This document shows, in pieces, positions 61,844-64,000 of a stretch of 64,000 nucleotides of DNA (the first letter of the stretch is position 1; each line of letters starts with the position of its first letter). Below the pieces are notes generated by a model. It was not told where the DNA came from and did no database searches. It saw nothing but the letters and a program-made list of their open reading frames with translations. The position numbers were made by a program, and so were the translations under genes. The stretch spans positions 30,556 through 94,555 of the forward strand of contig CAZNOG010000017.1 of assembly GCA_964574635.1 (NCBI GenBank), read 5' to 3'. This DNA comes from CAZNOG01 sp964574635 (GTDB taxonomy: Bacteria > Bacteroidota > Bacteroidia > Flavobacteriales_D > Cryomorphaceae).

Positions 61844-61934
61844 GAAAACCCGCCTCGTTTGGCGGGTTTTCCTGTATTAACCAATCATTTTAACCAATCA
61901 GAGTAACCAATTCTGATGATGTAAGATGCTTACA
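61844..61934 (-). repeat. Structured repeat unit 2
   Basis: Second copy, 221 bases after the first. The block 61876-61934 is preceded by a perfect 11-bp hairpin GAAAACCCGCC with GGCGGGTTTTC (61844-61871). The hairpin arms differ from unit 1 but stay paired, which suggests selection on structure rather than sequence. Confidence 0.7.
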
Positions 61935-62186
61935 CTATATGAAACGGCACTCTTCGGAATAAGTTACATTTCTCGGGTCAAATCCCCTACTTTTCGACGA
62001 TCGGGAGTTGGCGGGGCATCAAGCTTGGTTTCGCCGCCATGAACGGACGGGGTGGATTCGGGGGTGGTGGGTTAAGCGCATAGTTTGTGTCCGTGGGTCT
62101 ATGTTGAGTTTGTACACGGCCATGACGTTGTGTAAGCTTCCCCAAAATCGAGACAGTTCAAAAATCAACTAAATTTGAACTGACTT

Positions 62187-62453
62187 ATGAAAAAGAGCAA
62201 ATTCAGTCCCACCCGCATTGTGGGCATCCTTCGTGAATTCGAGAACGGCGCTACAGCCGAAGATCTCAGCCGTAAGCACGGAATCAGCACGGCAACTTTA
62301 TACAGTTGGCGTCGCAAGTATTCCGGCATGGAAGCTTCCGATCTCAAGCGGTTGAAGGAACTTGAGACCGAGAATGCCAAGCTTAAACGCATGTATGCGG
62401 AATTGGCTTTGGATCATGAACTGGCCAAGGAGATCATTGCAAAAAAGCTTTAA
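62187..62453 (+). CDS. IS3-family transposase OrfA
   Basis: 88-residue helix-turn-helix protein. SPTRIVGILREFENGATAED, LSRKHGISTATLYSWRRKY (the recognition helix) and a leucine-zipper tail, LKRLKELETENAKLKRMY, are standard for IS3-type OrfA proteins, ending ELALDHELAKEIIAKKL. In a complete element a -1 frameshift would fuse it to an OrfB integrase with a DDE core; here OrfB is missing, so this protein could at best bind the element's ends. GC is lower than in the core genome. Confidence 0.88.
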   Translation: MKKSKFSPTRIVGILREFENGATAEDLSRKHGISTATLYSWRRKYSGMEASDLKRLKELETENAKLKRMYAELALDHELAKEIIAKKL

Positions 62454-62578
62454 AGCCCTGCCGGATGCTTTTCGTTCTACGTGGTTTGTTTCTATCCCTG
62501 TACGGTTGCCCTCCGGTAGAGCCGTATTCCGTTTCGAATCAAACAGTGCAAACAAAACGATCAATTGCTATATTTAAA
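62454..62578 (+). pseudogene. Remnant of IS3 orfB
   Basis: Just after orfA the +1/-1 frames give KALPDAFRSTWF and KALKPC, resembling the first residues of OrfB, but the rest of the integrase (DDE domain, about 270 residues) is absent. The 125 bases to the right inverted repeat do not encode a recognisable domain. Confidence 0.45.
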
Positions 62579-62682
62579 AACTGTCCGAAAAATGGGAAGC
62601 CCACAGCAAAAGGAGTAATTATTAATAAGTTGATGAGTCGGAGGGGTTGATTTTTATTATATTAGCTCGTGATTTCATTCCT

Positions 62683-63909
62683 GTGAATATTATCCCCCCA
62701 TACGACACCACAGTTAAAGTGCGGCGGCGTTTTCACCGCGGAGAATTCCGGTTGTTTTTGTATTTCGGCTATCATGCCGGCTTGCAACGACTAGTAAAAT
62801 CTGAGCTCAACGGCCGGTGGAGCCAGACGCATACCGGATGGTATGTAGACGACTCGAAAGAAATGACCGACCGCATCAAGGCTGTTTGCAAAGGACGCGC
62901 ATGGTATGAGTTTCGTGGTATAAATGAATTTCTAAGTGTTGAAGAGCAGGCATTGGTAATGTCGGGAAACAAGACCAAAGCTATGGAGGTGACTCCGCAG
63001 AGAAATTCACTCGGAGTTAATGCATCTTCTTTCGCTCAGTTTGTAGAATTTCTGAAATCGCGTGGATACAGCAAGAGCACGATTGAAACGTACAGCGGCA
63101 TGATCCGGAAGCTGGCAAATTATTACGACAAGCGTCTGCTCGAGCAACTCACGCTGGAAGATTTGCAGCACTTTTTGAGTGCGAATGTGGTGGATGTGGG
63201 CTACAGCAATTCGTACCACCGACAGATGGTTGGTGCGATTAAATTGTTTTACCGAGACCGGGAAAATCTTGAGTTTGATGTAGTTTCTGATATACTGTAT
63301 CCGGCCAAGCACAAGAAGTTGCCCAATGTATTGAGCGAAGAAAATGTGATTCGGTTGCTGCAGGCTACGCGGAATATAAAGCACAAGTTGGCGTTTGCAA
63401 TGTTGTATTCCTGCGGATTGCGTATTGGCGAACTCATCCGGCTTAAGCTGGTGGATATTGACCTGGAGCGGCGCACGGTGCGCATCAGAAAGAGCAAAGG
63501 GTTCAAGGACAGGGTGGTGATGCTGGCGGAGCGCATTTTGCCCTTGCTGCACCATTATCTGCAGTTGTACCATCCTGTGGAGTATTTGCTGAATGGTCAG
63601 AATGGATTGATGTACAGCGCGGTTTCTGTTCGTGCAGCATTAAAGCGCGCGCGTATTGAAGCCGGCATCCGGCAGCGGGTATCGCCCCATACTTTGCGGC
63701 ACAGTTTTGCCACGCATTTATTGGATCAAGGCGTTGATATCCGGCACATTCAGGTGTTATTAGGTCATTCAAAACCCGAAACCACAATGATATATACCTA
63801 CGTAGCGAACGACCGTTTGCGTGAGATTTCATCGCCGTTAGACCGAATTGCGGGCAAATTGCCAAACGTTGAAAATGCGATCATTAAATTACCGAAAGGT
63901 GGTGTATAA
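62683..63909 (+). CDS. Tyrosine recombinase (integron-integrase/Xer-like) with extra N-terminal domain
   Basis: About 408 residues. The N-terminal 90 residues form an unusual extra domain (RRRFHRGEFRLFLYFGYHA, WSQTHTGWYVDDSKEMTDRI). A SAM-like core-binding domain follows (FAQFVEFLKSRGYSKSTIET), then the catalytic domain with Arg247 in CGLRIGELIRL, Lys in SKGFKDRVV, His336 and Arg339 in SPHTLRHSFATHLLDQGVDI, HSKPETTMIYTYV with nucleophile Tyr371, and an SPLDRI tail as in IntI proteins. The about 20-residue IntI-specific insert is not evident. The start is uncertain: GTG at 62683, or an upstream TTG at 62647. Codon use is more AT-rich than the core genome, indicating transfer. Probable role: inserting or excising DNA at sites like the one 36 bases downstream. 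Confidence 0.85.
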   Translation: MNIIPPYDTTVKVRRRFHRGEFRLFLYFGYHAGLQRLVKSELNGRWSQTHTGWYVDDSKEMTDRIKAVCKGRAWYEFRGINEFLSVEEQALVMSGNKTKAMEVTPQRNSLGVNASSFAQFVEFLKSRGYSKSTIETYSGMIRKLANYYDKRLLEQLTLEDLQHFLSANVVDVGYSNSYHRQMVGAIKLFYRDRENLEFDVVSDILYPAKHKKLPNVLSEENVIRLLQATRNIKHKLAFAMLYSCGLRIGELIRLKLVDIDLERRTVRIRKSKGFKDRVVMLAERILPLLHHYLQLYHPVEYLLNGQNGLMYSAVSVRAALKRARIEAGIRQRVSPHTLRHSFATHLLDQGVDIRHIQVLLGHSKPETTMIYTYVANDRLREISSPLDRIAGKLPNVENAIIKLPKGGV

Positions 63910-63922
63910 TACTGTTATTCGC

Positions 63923-63930
63923 TATGTTTG
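63923..63930 (+). promoter_or_regulatory. -7 promoter element TATGTTTG directed at the downstream cassette
   Basis: Exact TAnnTTTG match 15 bases before the GTTAGGC site and pointing away from the recombinase, the position expected for a cassette promoter. A TATAAT also lies at 63904-63909. Confidence 0.45.
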
Positions 63931-63945
63931 TGAGCAGGATAACAA

Positions 63946-63952
63946 GTTAGGC
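63946..63952 (+). other. Candidate recombination core site GTTAGGC
   Basis: GTTAGGC fits the integron core consensus GTTRRRY and is preceded by ATAACAA. It lies 36 bases after the recombinase stop and 13 bases before a new start codon. A full attC palindrome is not visible because the window ends, so it may be an attI-like or attC-end site. Confidence 0.45.
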
Positions 63953-63965
63953 GCAAGCTGAAAAA

Positions 63966-64000
63966 ATGAAACTGAACGACTACATCATATCACTGATCTT
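63966..64000 (+). CDS. Start of a reading frame, possible first cassette gene (cut by window end)
   Basis: ATG at 63966 opens MKLNDYIISLI before the window ends. It is close behind the candidate core site, the layout of a cassette gene. Too short to identify. Confidence 0.35.
   Translation, partial: MKLNDYIISLI

Larger units (their letters stand above)
62141..62596 (+). mobile_element. Internally deleted IS3-family element
   Basis: Bounded by imperfect inverted repeats: CCCAAAATCGAGACAGTT at 62141-62158 and AACTGTCCGAAAAATGGG at 62579-62596 (12 of 18 positions match, the inner GACAGTT exactly). It holds an intact orfA but almost no orfB: after the orfA stop only KALKP or KALPD-like residues and about 120 bases remain, whereas a full element is normally over 1 kb. 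No target duplication could be confirmed. Probably immobile on its own. Confidence 0.65.

Noticed and set aside
61622..61934. Possible CRISPR array
   Set aside because: Only two units, 59-base blocks and 162-base spacing, with hairpins attached; no cas genes are near.
1..64000. tRNA or rRNA genes
   Set aside because: No cloverleaf with T-loop GTTCGA-type sequence and no rRNA-like stretch was found by reading; a tRNA scan would settle it.

Overview
This is a contiguous stretch of a Bacteroidota chromosome, probably from the Flavobacteriales or a near relative, with unusually high GC (by eye well above 50%). The evidence is a type IX secretion (T9SS) sorting domain, a TonB-dependent receptor paired with a DUF4249 lipoprotein, an S46 dipeptidyl-peptidase, an EttA-type ABC-F protein, the gene order cinA-rpmB-rpmG-DUF4295-ftsY-rimO, and many promoters with the Bacteroidota -7 element TAnnTTTG and little Shine-Dalgarno signal. 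No rRNA, tRNA or CRISPR array is visible.

Layout. 1-6.5 kb: a truncated S46 peptidase, a membrane J-domain protein and two cell-envelope proteins sharing a SPOR-like C-terminal module. 6.7-9.1 kb: an MBOAT O-acyltransferase and its DltD/AlgJ-like partner. 9.1-17.5 kb: housekeeping and envelope genes (thioredoxin, MazG, PagL-like deacylase, GIN-domain lipoprotein, ApbE, CPBP protease, DUF2911, an SDR reductase). 17.6-25.5 kb: a 1318-residue T9SS-exported M43 metalloprotease and two M1-type peptidases. 25.7-33.9 kb: an envelope polysaccharide block (LpxD-like acyltransferase, SpoIIE phosphatase, O-antigen ligase, Wzz-like protein, Wzx-like flippase, GT4 glycosyltransferase, methyltransferase). 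34.3-42.6 kb: rsmE, pckA, DUF423, ytoQ, cinA, two ribosomal protein genes, DUF4295, ftsY, rimO. 42.6-46.1 kb: a sulfur cluster (DoxD-like membrane protein, CstB-like persulfide dioxygenase/rhodanese fusion, single-domain rhodanese). 46.2-60.5 kb: hutU, DUF5522, DUF4159, an SLC13 transporter, the DUF4249/TonB receptor pair, an alpha/beta hydrolase, hutH, hisS, ettA.

61.6-64 kb looks different: two near-identical structured repeats (candidate tandem small RNAs), an internally deleted IS3-type element, and a lower-GC tyrosine recombinase with an extra N-terminal domain. Just after the recombinase come a -7 promoter element, a GTTAGGC site matching the integron core consensus, and the start of a new reading frame. 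This may be the entrance of an integron-like cassette array that continues past the window.

Two unexplained repeat families run through the window. One is a dispersed element of about 230 bp in three copies (34.0, 48.5 and 51.8-52.1 kb), filling otherwise gene-free gaps and sharing three conserved blocks. The other is a short motif, TTTTTGTGGG, mostly in 5' regions.
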